From: Natronospira proteinivora
GTDB lineage: Bacteria > Pseudomonadota > Gammaproteobacteria > Natronospirales > Natronospiraceae
Direction: 5' to 3'
Assembly (NCBI RefSeq): GCF_024170465.1
Contig: NZ_JALJYF010000002.1
Coordinates: 124,001 to 188,000, forward strand
Length of the DNA: 64,000 nucleotides
The notes below the pieces were generated by a model that ran no database searches, was not told where the DNA came from, and was given only the letters and a program-made list of their open reading frames with translations. The position numbers were made by a program, and so were the translations under genes. Shown here piece after piece: positions 10,017 through 18,345 of the stretch (position 1 is the first letter of the stretch; each line of letters starts with the position of its first letter).

Positions 10017-10476
10017 GTTCTGCTTCCCCCTCTCAAAGAAACGCCCTCGACAGACATCCTGAAGTTATCATGTATCTAGACAGGGATAACGCCTCCATTT
10101 TGTCGCACCCCGAACTTGAGCTATAACGGTTGCTATTGCCTCCTGGAGCCGAAGTTAAAACGAGCACGGGCACACCCCCGACGAGACTCCTGTGGCGCTC
10201 GCTGCCCGGACCGGAGTAACTTCATTCTGTGGTGATTAACGTCTTCCTGATCACTCATCCAATACCCTACGCTGTCTTTATGGCGAAACCCGGACTAGCT
10301 CTAAATTCTTGCTCTAATCTAGGCTCCAGGATTGATCTCACAGCTCTGGGCCCACAACTCTGCACCTCGGCCTCAGGCGGCCGGGTCGTGATGATGGAAC
10401 GTCTTCGTAAACGTTGCCCTAGACCGAATTGCAGGTAAACTAGACGCCCAGCATCTAGGCAAAAGGAACTTGCTCA
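10017..10476. other. Intergenic region without recognised gene
   Basis: About 460 bases between divergently oriented genes, the left edge of the nuclease-rich island. I see no RNA gene, transposase remnant or convincing small coding region. One TGTCGC half-site at 10101-10106 has no matching partner at the spacing used elsewhere. The Mrr-like gene is preceded by AAAAGGAAC about 8 bases before its ATG. Confidence 0.5.
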
Positions 10477-11274
10477 ATGGCCAAGCGCTCCCAATCCATC
10501 TTTGTCGACATGGTGTATCTGCCCTGGTGGGTCGGGGTCATTTTCGGCATTCTTTTTTTAATCGTTGGCTTGGTTTTTGTGCCGGCTTTGCTTGAAGGGC
10601 AAAAGTTCGTCGGACTATTCACCGTCCATGTGCAGTGGTTCGTCTACTTCCTCGCCTTCCTCAGTTTTCTTTCGGCCACCGTCAGCGTGGGCCGCAGTTG
10701 GTGGCAGGGTAAGCTCTTCTACAAAATGAAGGGCGGCCAGCCCGTGGAGAGCCTGAGTTGGCGTGACTTTGAGCAGATGCTGGCCGGGGCTTTCCGAGAA
10801 CAAGGCTACTTGGTGGCCGACAATCCCCCCGGCCCGGACGAGGGCATCGACCTCAGGCTCCGAAAAGGGCGGGAGAAAATCTACGTCCAGGCCAAACACT
10901 GGCATCACAAGCCGGTGGGTGTCAGCGTCATCCGCGAACATCACGGGGTTGTCACTGCCGCCGGCGTCGACGCCGGCATTGTAGTCTCCAGCAGCGGCTT
11001 CACCCCCGATGCCAAGCGTTTCGCCAAAAAGGCGGGCGTCCGCCTGATCGGCCCGGTGGAATTGCGCCGATGGTTCACCGGACAATCCCCCAAAAGCGAG
11101 CCCCAAAACACCGCAGGCATCGAACGCCGCTCCAAAGAAGCCGCCGCCCCGGATTGCCCCGCCTGCAAAACCCCCATGGTTGCCCGCACCGCCCGCCGTA
11201 GCCCCAATGCCGGACAGCAATTCTGGGGCTGCCCCAACTTCCCCAACTGCCGACAGACCCGCCCGTTCAACTAG
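10477..11274 (+). CDS. Membrane-anchored Mrr-like restriction endonuclease with topoisomerase-type zinc finger
   Basis: 265-aa protein. Two transmembrane helices (about residues 15-38 and 50-70) precede a Mrr-type PD-(D/E)XK nuclease domain at about 95-205: LSWRDFEQMLAGAF, catalytic GPDEGIDL (D125 likely) and the QAKHW variant of the E-x-K motif (Q138, K140). A C-terminal topoisomerase-type C4 zinc ribbon follows (CPACKTPM ... GCPNFPNC). Mrr-like proteins cleave modified or foreign DNA; membrane-tethered versions with this zinc ribbon are widespread but poorly studied. The gene stands alone at the island edge and lacks the 17-bp operator. Confidence 0.85.
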   Translation: MAKRSQSIFVDMVYLPWWVGVIFGILFLIVGLVFVPALLEGQKFVGLFTVHVQWFVYFLAFLSFLSATVSVGRSWWQGKLFYKMKGGQPVESLSWRDFEQMLAGAFREQGYLVADNPPGPDEGIDLRLRKGREKIYVQAKHWHHKPVGVSVIREHHGVVTAAGVDAGIVVSSSGFTPDAKRFAKKAGVRLIGPVELRRWFTGQSPKSEPQNTAGIERRSKEAAAPDCPACKTPMVARTARRSPNAGQQFWGCPNFPNCRQTRPFN

Positions 11275-11333
11275 GTCCCTACTAATGGACGACCGCACGA
11301 CTTGTATAGCGCTGGCCGATGCAGAGTAAGCCC

Positions 11334-13412
11334 CTACTCCACCGTGGCTAGAAACCCAATCCCGGTCGCCTGCGCACCCGGCTTGTGAGCCACTTCACGC
11401 TCAAGCACCGCCATCAGGGAGTCAGCCGTCAAGGCGCGCCCGAACAGGCCGGCCTGCCGTTGAGCCACGGCAAAATCGCCCGGCGTGAGCTGGCGCAGGC
11501 GAGCCAGACGCTCGCTGATGGAGCGCGATAGCGGGCCACGCCGCCCACCCAAGGTGCGACGGAACAGGCGTTCGGCCTGTTGGCGATGCAGGTAATCAAA
11601 GGACACCTTCACATCAAAGCGCCGCAAGGCGGCGGTGTCCAGTGCCTCCATGTAGTTGGTCGTGGCCACGAACCACCCTTCAAAGGCCTCCATCTGGGTA
11701 AGCAGCTCATTCACCTGACTGACTTCCCAGCCCGCCTGGGCCCCAGCCCGGCTGCGCAGAAAGCTGTCCACTTCATCCATCACCAGCACCGCCTTCTGCC
11801 GCCGCGCCTGCTCAAAGGCATTGGCCAGGTTCTTCTCATTCTCGCCCACATACTTGCCCAGCAGATCCGAGGCCCGCTTGACCAGCACCGGCCGGCCCAG
11901 GCGATAAGCCAGGTATTGGGCCAGGGCCGTCTTACCCGTCCCCGGCGGGCCGCAGAAGCAGAGTCGGCCACCCTGGCCGCCCCGCATCAGTCGCAGCAGC
12001 TCGGATACCCCCGGGCGGGTATTCAAGCACTGCATATCAAAATCCTTGGGCGGCTTGGCCGGCCGAAGCTTGTGCTTGGCCCTATCCCCCCGCTGCCCGG
12101 TCAAGACCTGCTCGGCCACCGCCCGGGCGCGCTGGGGATCATCCGCCGCCACGGTCCGGGCCACCCGCGCCGCCCGTTCGGCGATAGCCGGCGAAACATC
12201 CCGGCGCGCGGCCACGGATTTCAGCCAGCCACCATCAACGCCCATGCCCCGAAAATAGCGGCGCAGGATCCGCTCCCGGTGTTCCTGGGGCGGCGCCTTG
12301 ACCTCCATCACCAAATCAAAACGCCGCAGGTGGGCCGGGTCCAGCATGCGGATGCTGTTACTGATCCAGACCGCCGGCACCGGATTAGACTCCAGCAGGC
12401 GATTCACCCAGGCCTTGGAATGCTCTTCCTTGCGGCCCATGGCAAACATCGGCAGATCCCGCCCGAACACATCCTCGATCTCATCGAATAGGATCAGCCC
12501 CCGGCCACTGGAACGCAGCGCGGTCTGGGCCAACTCGAAACTGGCAAAGCGCTCGGAGGCCGACATGGGCTCCCCGGGGCGGGATTCATCCGCCACCTCA
12601 AAGGTCTCAAAACCCAGCACCTGGCCCAGGGCCCGGGCCAACTCCGTCTTGCCCACCCCCGGCGGGCCATGCAGGAGCACATTGCGGCCCTTGGCCGCAT
12701 GGGCCTTGGCCAGGTAATCGCGCAGCAAAGCCACCTGCTCCGACATGTGGCCAAAATCATCCAGGCCCAGCTCCGCCACCCGGCCCGGCGTCACCCGGTG
12801 CCGGAACAACTCCATGGCATCGCTCTGAGGCTGCCAGAGCCGTTCATCCAGCCCCGGCATGGTGGCCAGGCCCGGCGTGGCGCCCCGGCGGTTCGTCTGC
12901 ATCAAACCACTGCGATACAGCGGCCCGGCCGGGTCCATGGCCTGCTTGACCACTTGGCGGGACAGGCCCGTGCAGGCACTGATCATATGCCCGGCACTGC
13001 GGACGTTGCCGCAACGCAAGGCATCATCCACCACGTCCTCAAACCAGTCGTACATCTCATAAAACACACCCACCGCCAGCACCACTTCTTCGGCCTCGCA
13101 CAGGCCCAGGCACTCCGCCAGCAGATGCAGGTTACGCAGGGGTTCATCCGGGGAAGAAACGGGGTCGGCCAACAGCCGCTCATGGGCCTCAGCCAAGGGC
13201 TCACGGCACTCCGATTGCGACAGATCCAGGCCTTCCTCAATCCCGGTCATCCGGGCCGCCTGAAGCCCCAGCGACGGCCGGCCCATCATGCCCGAGCTGA
13301 ACGGCACCGCCGCCAGCATCAAGCGAACAGCCCAGACCGCCGCCATCCATTCCGATGCCGACAACCGCGGCGTTGTGGCCGATTGGATCGGTGCATACTC
13401 GACTTTCAGCAT
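11334..13412 (-). CDS. Tandem AAA+ ATPase (FtsH/Cdc48-like arrangement)
   Basis: 692-aa protein with two AAA domains behind a ~220-aa helical N-terminal region. Domain 1 has Walker A GPPGVGKT (249-256) and Walker B ILFDEIED (about 307-314). Domain 2 has Walker A GPPGTGKT (488-495), the pore-like KYVGENEKN and Walker B VLVMDEVDS. Both end with arginine-rich HLRRFD/ALRRFD segments. It carries no protease or nuclease domain itself; a stand-alone M41 peptidase is encoded upstream in the same direction, so the two may act as a split protein-unfolding protease. The ATG follows AGAGGAGG. A 17-bp inverted repeat lies 46 bases upstream. It resembles the ATPase at 36967-39105. Confidence 0.85.
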   Translation of the reverse strand: MLKVEYAPIQSATTPRLSASEWMAAVWAVRLMLAAVPFSSGMMGRPSLGLQAARMTGIEEGLDLSQSECREPLAEAHERLLADPVSSPDEPLRNLHLLAECLGLCEAEEVVLAVGVFYEMYDWFEDVVDDALRCGNVRSAGHMISACTGLSRQVVKQAMDPAGPLYRSGLMQTNRRGATPGLATMPGLDERLWQPQSDAMELFRHRVTPGRVAELGLDDFGHMSEQVALLRDYLAKAHAAKGRNVLLHGPPGVGKTELARALGQVLGFETFEVADESRPGEPMSASERFASFELAQTALRSSGRGLILFDEIEDVFGRDLPMFAMGRKEEHSKAWVNRLLESNPVPAVWISNSIRMLDPAHLRRFDLVMEVKAPPQEHRERILRRYFRGMGVDGGWLKSVAARRDVSPAIAERAARVARTVAADDPQRARAVAEQVLTGQRGDRAKHKLRPAKPPKDFDMQCLNTRPGVSELLRLMRGGQGGRLCFCGPPGTGKTALAQYLAYRLGRPVLVKRASDLLGKYVGENEKNLANAFEQARRQKAVLVMDEVDSFLRSRAGAQAGWEVSQVNELLTQMEAFEGWFVATTNYMEALDTAALRRFDVKVSFDYLHRQQAERLFRRTLGGRRGPLSRSISERLARLRQLTPGDFAVAQRQAGLFGRALTADSLMAVLEREVAHKPGAQATGIGFLATVE

Positions 13413-13457
13413 CCGTCGCCCTCCTCTGCTGTTGGTACAACAGCTTACGGCAAGGCA

Positions 13458-13474
13458 ACGACAGATCTTGTCGT
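13458..13474. promoter_or_regulatory. 17-bp operator-like inverted repeat, copy 1
   Basis: ACGACA-GATCT-TGTCGT, a perfect palindrome including its spacer centre. It lies between the stop of the 102-aa gene and the start of the tandem-AAA gene, 46 bases before that start. It is one of seven copies of [G/A]CGACA-N5-TGTCG[C/T] in the window. I infer it is bound by the WYL regulator at 59600-60598. Confidence 0.8.
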
Positions 13475-13495
13475 GGCAAATGCCTGTCGGCTTTT

Positions 13496-13804
13496 TTAGC
13501 CTTCATCACCGGCACTGCCGTCATACAGTACGCGCCCATCAGACTTGCGTATGCCAATCAGACGCGATGAGCGAAGGGCAATCACCCCATCATTCCAGGG
13601 CGCCATGATCCACCAGCAATCGCCCGACTCGGTCATATAAGGCGATGCTCTGGGCGGCAACTCATCGTAAATCTTCAATTCGGAGACAGGCACCTTGGCC
13701 CGCCAGGCGGCCATGTTAAGTGCCGCCTCGCGGCTAAAGCCCGGCACGGCAGGCTCAGCGTCTGCCTGGTCATCGAAACGGTCCTCTTCGTCAGGCGGCT
13801 TCAA
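13496..13804 (-). CDS. Hypothetical 102-aa protein in split-protease operon
   Basis: Small soluble protein with a very acidic N terminus (PDEEDRFDDQADAEPA) and a C-terminal region rich in Trp, Ile and Gly (CWWIMAPWNDGVIALRSSRLIGI) that may fold as a small beta domain. No family recognised. It starts at TTG, overlapping the end of the M41-like gene by 14 bases, which indicates translational coupling. An internal ATG at 13714 is possible but would remove the acidic segment. It may be an adaptor or substrate of the neighbouring peptidase and AAA pair. Confidence 0.6.
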   Translation of the reverse strand: MKPPDEEDRFDDQADAEPAVPGFSREAALNMAAWRAKVPVSELKIYDELPPRASPYMTESGDCWWIMAPWNDGVIALRSSRLIGIRKSDGRVLYDGSAGDEG

Positions 13805-14429
13805 GGCGTTTCACCGTTGTGTTGCCCCAGCCACCCCTCGGCAACAAGTCGAGCCCCCTCTGCCCATGCGCCGCATCGTGATTGTTGAGGATTCGCTGTA
13901 TATCGCTTTGATCCAAATAGCATTCAGAACTCAATATCTCAGCGTAGGTCGTCACCAAAGACCAAACCCGGGGCTGAGCAATCCACCGCCGCATCCGAGC
14001 CCGCTCCTGGTTCATCAGCGCATGAGGCCGTGGCCGGGTTGCCCCCTGATGCACGCCGAAATCTCCCCATAGCATCAAAAGGCGTTTTGCCATCGCCTTG
14101 CAGTGGTCCAGATCCGATCGCGCCCCCAGGGCGCGAAGCGGCTTGCCCAACACCTTGGCCTCGGCCAGCGGCCCGGCCAGAAACACCCGCATCTCCCGCT
14201 GAACCCGCGCCACACTCTCCGCCCAGGCCAAGCGCCCATTGCCCACCCCAAGGGCCGGATCAAAACGCGTTGGCCGTCGGCGATGCATCAACCGCGTCAC
14301 CCCATTACCCGGCCGCACCGGCGAGGCCTCGACCTCATACACGGTATAGCCTTCAAAAAGGGCCGCCACCAGATGGCCGGCCTCATGCCAGGCAGTCACA
14401 TCCAGATGAATCCGGTCACAGTCGCGCAT
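13791..14429 (-). CDS. Stand-alone M41 (FtsH-type) zinc peptidase domain
   Basis: 212-aa protein that matches the peptidase half of FtsH without its ATPase. It has the zinc-binding helix AWHEAGHLVAAL (HEAGH at residues 15-19). About 70 residues later comes FLAGPLAEAKVLG, matching the LGGRAAE region of FtsH, then GARSDLDHCKAMAKRLL, placing the expected third zinc ligand Asp at about 106. All three ligands are present, so it is probably catalytic. The start is ATG at 14429 after GGAGCGGTGATT. It lies between a small membrane protein gene and the 102-aa gene, upstream of the tandem-AAA gene. The peptidase activity is inferred, not known. Confidence 0.8.
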   Translation of the reverse strand: MRDCDRIHLDVTAWHEAGHLVAALFEGYTVYEVEASPVRPGNGVTRLMHRRRPTRFDPALGVGNGRLAWAESVARVQREMRVFLAGPLAEAKVLGKPLRALGARSDLDHCKAMAKRLLMLWGDFGVHQGATRPRPHALMNQERARMRRWIAQPRVWSLVTTYAEILSSECYLDQSDIQRILNNHDAAHGQRGLDLLPRGGWGNTTVKRLEAA

Positions 14430-14488
14430 CAATCACCGCTCCAACGTCCTTTCAGAAGGCAACATCCAGGCAATCAAAAGATCCAGAC

Positions 14489-14710
14489 CTACTCCTCCTG
14501 ATCGCGCTGAGCCTCATGCATCGCCTGGGAAGCGAACATCACCACCAGGCACAGCACCGTAAAGAACACCAGCCAGCCAGTATGACCGACCTCCTTATCG
14601 CCGACAAAAATCAACAGGAGACAAGCAACCAGTCCTGCCCAGAACCCTAACGTGGTGCGGAAAAATAGCCCCACATACACCGCCAATCCCAATGCCAGAT
14701 TCTCCGCCAT
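14489..14710 (-). CDS. Small integral membrane protein (73 aa)
   Basis: 73-aa protein, almost entirely hydrophobic. A long apolar region at residues about 5-37 (one or two helices) and a second helix at about 46-62 are joined by GDKEVGHTG, with a charged C-terminal tail QRDQEE. No family is recognised. The ATG at 14710 has GGGAGG six bases upstream; a longer frame to 14788 exists but would run across the operator. The 17-bp site lies 60 bases upstream, so this is the first gene of the membrane/M41/102-aa/AAA operon. It could supply the membrane anchor that FtsH carries at its own N terminus. Confidence 0.65.
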   Translation of the reverse strand: MAENLALGLAVYVGLFFRTTLGFWAGLVACLLLIFVGDKEVGHTGWLVFFTVLCLVVMFASQAMHEAQRDQEE

Positions 14711-14769
14711 CTCCAACCTCCCCGGACCGTACCCGTTACAACGGCTTGAAACGAGCTTGGGAGCAAGGA

Positions 14770-14786
14770 GCGACAAGGGCTGTCGC
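14770..14786. promoter_or_regulatory. 17-bp operator-like inverted repeat, copy 2
   Basis: GCGACA-AGGGC-TGTCGC with perfect arms. It lies 60 bases upstream of the 73-aa membrane protein gene and just beyond the stop of the preceding gene at 14794. This places the whole split-protease operon under the putative WYL regulator. Confidence 0.82.
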
Positions 14787-14793
14787 AAACGGG

Positions 14794-15648
14794 TCAGACT
14801 GAGCGGGCCCGCCAGGCATGGTTGGCCAAGATGGCCCGAAGCGGTCGACTCGAGTCAGCCGGCCGGTGGAGGTCTTCGGACGACAGGCAATGGACGGGAC
14901 TGCCGCGGTAGGCTCGCGCAATCTCGTCCCTGAATGCACGCGCTACGGCCTCATTGGCGGGATCATGGATGACCACCCCATCCGGCACAGGGGCACCGGA
15001 GCCGGCCAGATACACCTCGCCCAGCCACAGAAAGACAAACGAATCCATATCAGGGGCAGACGGGAAATCAGGAAAAGCGTCTTCCAGCGATCTCCTTGGC
15101 GCACAGGCATGCTGCCTGGCAAAGCGGGAGAGAATGCACTTCCACAGGGACTCGATATTCTCCGGGCTCGCTTCCATTGCCAGAGGCCGACTACCACCTA
15201 GCTCCGGCCATGACTGGCCAAGCATGCCCTCCGGCTCCCCATTCTCTTCCAGCAATACAGCAACTTCCTGTATGGCATGAAGTACACACAGCGTTGCCTG
15301 CTTGCGCCCCAGCTGCCTCAGCCGGCCTTCACGACCACAGACCTGGCAGGTATGCGCCGCTTCACGACAGGCTTGCTCAACCCACCGATTCAATCCCTCC
15401 GGGCCTTCGTAATAGGCACGCAAGGTCCCAAACTTCGACTTGATCTGTGCCCACTCAAAATTCGCGATGTCACGTCGTTCAATCTCGCCCTCAACCTCAC
15501 GGATCAGGCGGTGCAGTGCATCACTCCAGCCATCGACCCATCCCACCGAACCATTGGGGAACTGGCTTTTGTAGGCATTGACCACTTCCGCCTCGCTCGC
15601 CTGAACCGAGGACGTTCTCAATGCCGTTTCAATCGTCATGGTGTTCAT
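14794..15648 (-). CDS. Hypothetical protein with CxxC zinc-finger-like motif
   Basis: About 284 aa. The N-terminal half is helical (VGWVDGWSDALHRLIREVEGEIERR). A CQVCGREGRLRQLG segment followed by a further Cys (TLCVLHAI) resembles a small zinc-binding site. The rest gives no recognisable domain. The frame is open to TTG at 15705, which overlaps the DUF2779 gene; I prefer ATG at 15648, preceded by GGAACAGCCGGT. It is the third gene of the leftward operon headed by the PD-(D/E)XK gene, so it may work with those nucleases. Confidence 0.65.
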   Translation of the reverse strand: MNTMTIETALRTSSVQASEAEVVNAYKSQFPNGSVGWVDGWSDALHRLIREVEGEIERRDIANFEWAQIKSKFGTLRAYYEGPEGLNRWVEQACREAAHTCQVCGREGRLRQLGRKQATLCVLHAIQEVAVLLEENGEPEGMLGQSWPELGGSRPLAMEASPENIESLWKCILSRFARQHACAPRRSLEDAFPDFPSAPDMDSFVFLWLGEVYLAGSGAPVPDGVVIHDPANEAVARAFRDEIARAYRGSPVHCLSSEDLHRPADSSRPLRAILANHAWRARSV

Positions 15649-15694
15649 ACCGGCTGTTCCAGCTAAGCCCCCTGAAATTAAGGTGTCGCCCAAA

Positions 15695-17191
15695 TCAGCG
15701 CCCAACCACCCTCAACAACGCCTCCCGGATTCGAACCATGGCCAAGGAATCCTGCCGGCAATACACCCTGAGCGCGTTCTCCAGGCGCTCTCTCTCTGCT
15801 GCATCCGCACAATCGAGCATCTGTAGCCAGCTCCGGGCCGCCGCCTGACCATCCGCCACTTCCAGATCGCCGTAATCCATCCCGGGGGCAAGCACCGGCA
15901 GTACGGCCTTGATCGAGTAAGAACCCCGAAACCCGGGATGGCAGTAATGATCCCGAACCACCGGTAAAAGGTCACAAAGCCTGTCCCGCAAGGCCAGCAG
16001 CTCCCCCCGCAGCGCGGGCACGGCATCAGCCAGCAAGCCCAGGACACGCGATTCATACGAGGAATAGACAATGATCGACCCCTGCTCCCCAAGGCACTCC
16101 AGCAAGGCCCGGGCCAGGGCCTCGCGGGGATCATCATCGCTGGTGGCCAGAAACTCGGAATGCTCCAGCTCCGCATCGGGCCTGGCCTGACTGTGACAGG
16201 AAAACTGAAACGGGACGGTCCCGTAAGGGCTCGTCCCCGGCCATCGAGGAAGTGCCGGCATGGCCGCCTCGAAATCCAGGAAGTACAACGGCCATTCCAC
16301 CCGTTCAAGAGCCCGCCCCAACGCCGGAGAAACCCAAGCCTCACCAGAGGCAACGCAGCGCCTCACCCGCTCCTGAACGTTACTCAAAGGAAAGCCATCC
16401 GGAATCTCGTCAATCGACTCCGCCCCAATCGCCCTCAACTCATCCCGCTTTTTCCCAAGCCGAGGCAGCCAGTCAATGGGTTGCTCGGAAAATTCCACAT
16501 CACGACTGCAGTGGCCGTAATAGGGGCAGTCATAGGGGGTAAAACAATGATCCCCAATCTCGACTTCCGGCTCCTCGCTGGCCACCACTTCCTGGAAAGC
16601 AAACACCTGCGCTTCAATCTCCCCTAAGCGATGCTCACTGTCCGCTGTCAGATCTTCAAAATGAAACAGTTGATCCAGGTCGTATTCCCCACCGGGATAC
16701 ACATAATCCCGATTCAGCACCAACACCCCCGCGCGCCGCACATCCAGCCCGGCCCCACGCAGTATCCAGTACTGAAGTGCCACATCCGTATCGAAAGGTT
16801 CCTTCACCCGAGTTGAGGACTTCACCTCCACCAGATCCCAGCCACCCTCCGGCGCCCGCGCTAGAATATCCACCCGCGTCAGCACCCCGCGATGCTCGAT
16901 CGCCGCCTCATAGATCGCTGGCACCGACAGATCCGCCATCAACGCCTGAGTACGCTCAATCGCCCGCTCAACCTCCCAATACGGCCCATCAACCAGCACA
17001 CCGCCAGACCAACGCTTCTGCGCCAACTCACCCACCGCATGCCCCGTCGCGAAAACCGCCTCCAAGCCCTCATCCGGCGGCGCCGCAAGATGCCGGGCAT
17101 GGATGTCATACCAGAGGCGCAGGGGGCACTGGGTTCCCGAGATGAATCGGGACTTTGAGATCCTAGAGTTTTTTGCCTTCCTAGCACTCAT
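15695..17191 (-). CDS. DUF2779 protein: Cas4/RecB-like Fe-S nuclease plus exonuclease-like domain
   Basis: 498 aa. The N-terminal half looks like a Cas4/AddB-type PD-(D/E)XK nuclease: VDIL (D108) and WDLVEVKSS (E122, K124), with four cysteines placed like an iron-sulphur site (C22 in GTQCPLRLWY; C216, C222 and C228 in HCFTPYDCPYYGHC). The C-terminal half (LYFLDFEAAMP..., from about residue 300) is the DUF2779 domain with a DEDD exonuclease-like start. The ATG at 17191 directly follows the stop of the upstream gene (TAAATG) with GGATGGAGAA before it. Function is unknown; DNA end processing is a reasonable inference. Confidence 0.82.
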   Translation of the reverse strand: MSARKAKNSRISKSRFISGTQCPLRLWYDIHARHLAAPPDEGLEAVFATGHAVGELAQKRWSGGVLVDGPYWEVERAIERTQALMADLSVPAIYEAAIEHRGVLTRVDILARAPEGGWDLVEVKSSTRVKEPFDTDVALQYWILRGAGLDVRRAGVLVLNRDYVYPGGEYDLDQLFHFEDLTADSEHRLGEIEAQVFAFQEVVASEEPEVEIGDHCFTPYDCPYYGHCSRDVEFSEQPIDWLPRLGKKRDELRAIGAESIDEIPDGFPLSNVQERVRRCVASGEAWVSPALGRALERVEWPLYFLDFEAAMPALPRWPGTSPYGTVPFQFSCHSQARPDAELEHSEFLATSDDDPREALARALLECLGEQGSIIVYSSYESRVLGLLADAVPALRGELLALRDRLCDLLPVVRDHYCHPGFRGSYSIKAVLPVLAPGMDYGDLEVADGQAAARSWLQMLDCADAAERERLENALRVYCRQDSLAMVRIREALLRVVGR

Positions 17192-17932
17192 TTATTCTCC
17201 ATCCCTGTCGCTCACAAGCCGCTTCTGTACAATCCAGTTACTGTATCGCTCAGAGTTATCATCGTCGTTTTTCTTTCTCGTTGGCGCATATAGTGGAACA
17301 TCTGGATTCAGAGGGACAAAGAATAGGTTCCCAGCCGACTTTTTACCCCGAAAGAACCAAGTTGGACACTGATCAATCGAGTTATCATCGAATCCCATTG
17401 ATTTCTCATCACTCCGGGAAGGGCCCATCAGAACAAAATATGGCCGCACCAAGGACGAACTGGCCTGCCCTTTCTTGAAAATGGCATCAAGCCTGTTTCC
17501 TTTCGATGCCAGCTGCTCCCCAGACCAACCAGAATCCAACTTCGCTTCAATCAGTATCAAAACAACCTGGTCTTTTTCCCGAAAGGCAACCAGAAGATCC
17601 ACATCCTCCTGATTGCCCGACAGAAGTGGCAAGCCATCTTCCTGTTGCCCCGGGTAATTGCTATACCGACGACTTTCTCGTACCGCATCCTCGACCACCA
17701 CACCCTTCGATCCAAGATGATAGGCAGCCGAAATCCAGTCAAGATGGTAATCCATGGCCACATAGGGGTTTTGTGGAATCCTGATCCCCAACTCGGACTC
17801 AAGGCTTTTCTTGAAATCATCCTGAAGGCCCATCGGACGACCAATCACCACTTTCCGTATCAGGTGATAGCGCTCCTTACGGTTAAACTTTCGAAGCGCA
17901 TCTAGCATCAGTTCCGCTTTCTCTTTACTCAT
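17192..17932 (-). CDS. Predicted PD-(D/E)XK nuclease-like protein
   Basis: About 246 aa. The central region has EDVDLLVAF followed by VVLILIEAKLDSGWSGEQLASK, the D...E-x-K pattern of the PD-(D/E)XK nuclease superfamily. An aspartate-rich C terminus (KKNDDDNSE) follows. No closer family is recognised. The frame extends to TTG at 18061, but no ribosome binding site precedes that codon; ATG at 17932 follows AAGGATGGGG and is chosen. It is first in the operon with the DUF2779 gene, with zero spacing, and the 17-bp operator lies 137 bases upstream of the chosen start. Confidence 0.68.
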   Translation of the reverse strand: MSKEKAELMLDALRKFNRKERYHLIRKVVIGRPMGLQDDFKKSLESELGIRIPQNPYVAMDYHLDWISAAYHLGSKGVVVEDAVRESRRYSNYPGQQEDGLPLLSGNQEDVDLLVAFREKDQVVLILIEAKLDSGWSGEQLASKGNRLDAIFKKGQASSSLVRPYFVLMGPSRSDEKSMGFDDNSIDQCPTWFFRGKKSAGNLFFVPLNPDVPLYAPTRKKNDDDNSERYSNWIVQKRLVSDRDGE

Positions 17933-18068
17933 TACCCCATCCTTATATCCACGACTCAATCGACTTCCCACCAGATTAATTTGTGCATTTTTTGCTGTCC
18001 ACGCCCACACCAACTCCAAAAACCGACTGCCTAATTTCGAGAGCACAACATATTTAGGCAAAAATCAA

Positions 18069-18085
18069 CGACAGATTATGTCGCA
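18069..18085. promoter_or_regulatory. 17-bp operator-like inverted repeat, copy 3
   Basis: ACGACA-GATTA-TGTCGC. It sits upstream of the leftward PD-(D/E)XK/DUF2779/zinc-finger operon. The rightward PDDEXK_4 gene begins 260 bases away and is less likely to be controlled by it. The remaining ~260 bases to 18345 show no gene. Confidence 0.78.
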
Positions 18086-18345
18086 CTGTTTTTTCGAGCG
18101 ACCCGAATAACTGAAAATCCGGCAACCGGATTACCGATAACAGCCACCTTGCTGTACCCCAGCATAGGCGCGATACTGCGGTTTCGAACCGGCACAGAGG
18201 TTTAATACAGCGGCCCAAAGGATAGAAAGCACTCGAAGGGCGGCGCGCGGGCTTCCGCTAATCTGAAAAAATAGCTGCAAACACAATCAATGCAGGCAGG
18301 AAGCGTTTGATAAGCATCGCCGTGGGATAGCAAGGAGATCGACGG

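Noticed and set aside
10101-10106. Isolated TGTCGC half-site before the Mrr-like gene
   Set aside because: No GCGACA-like partner at five bases distance.
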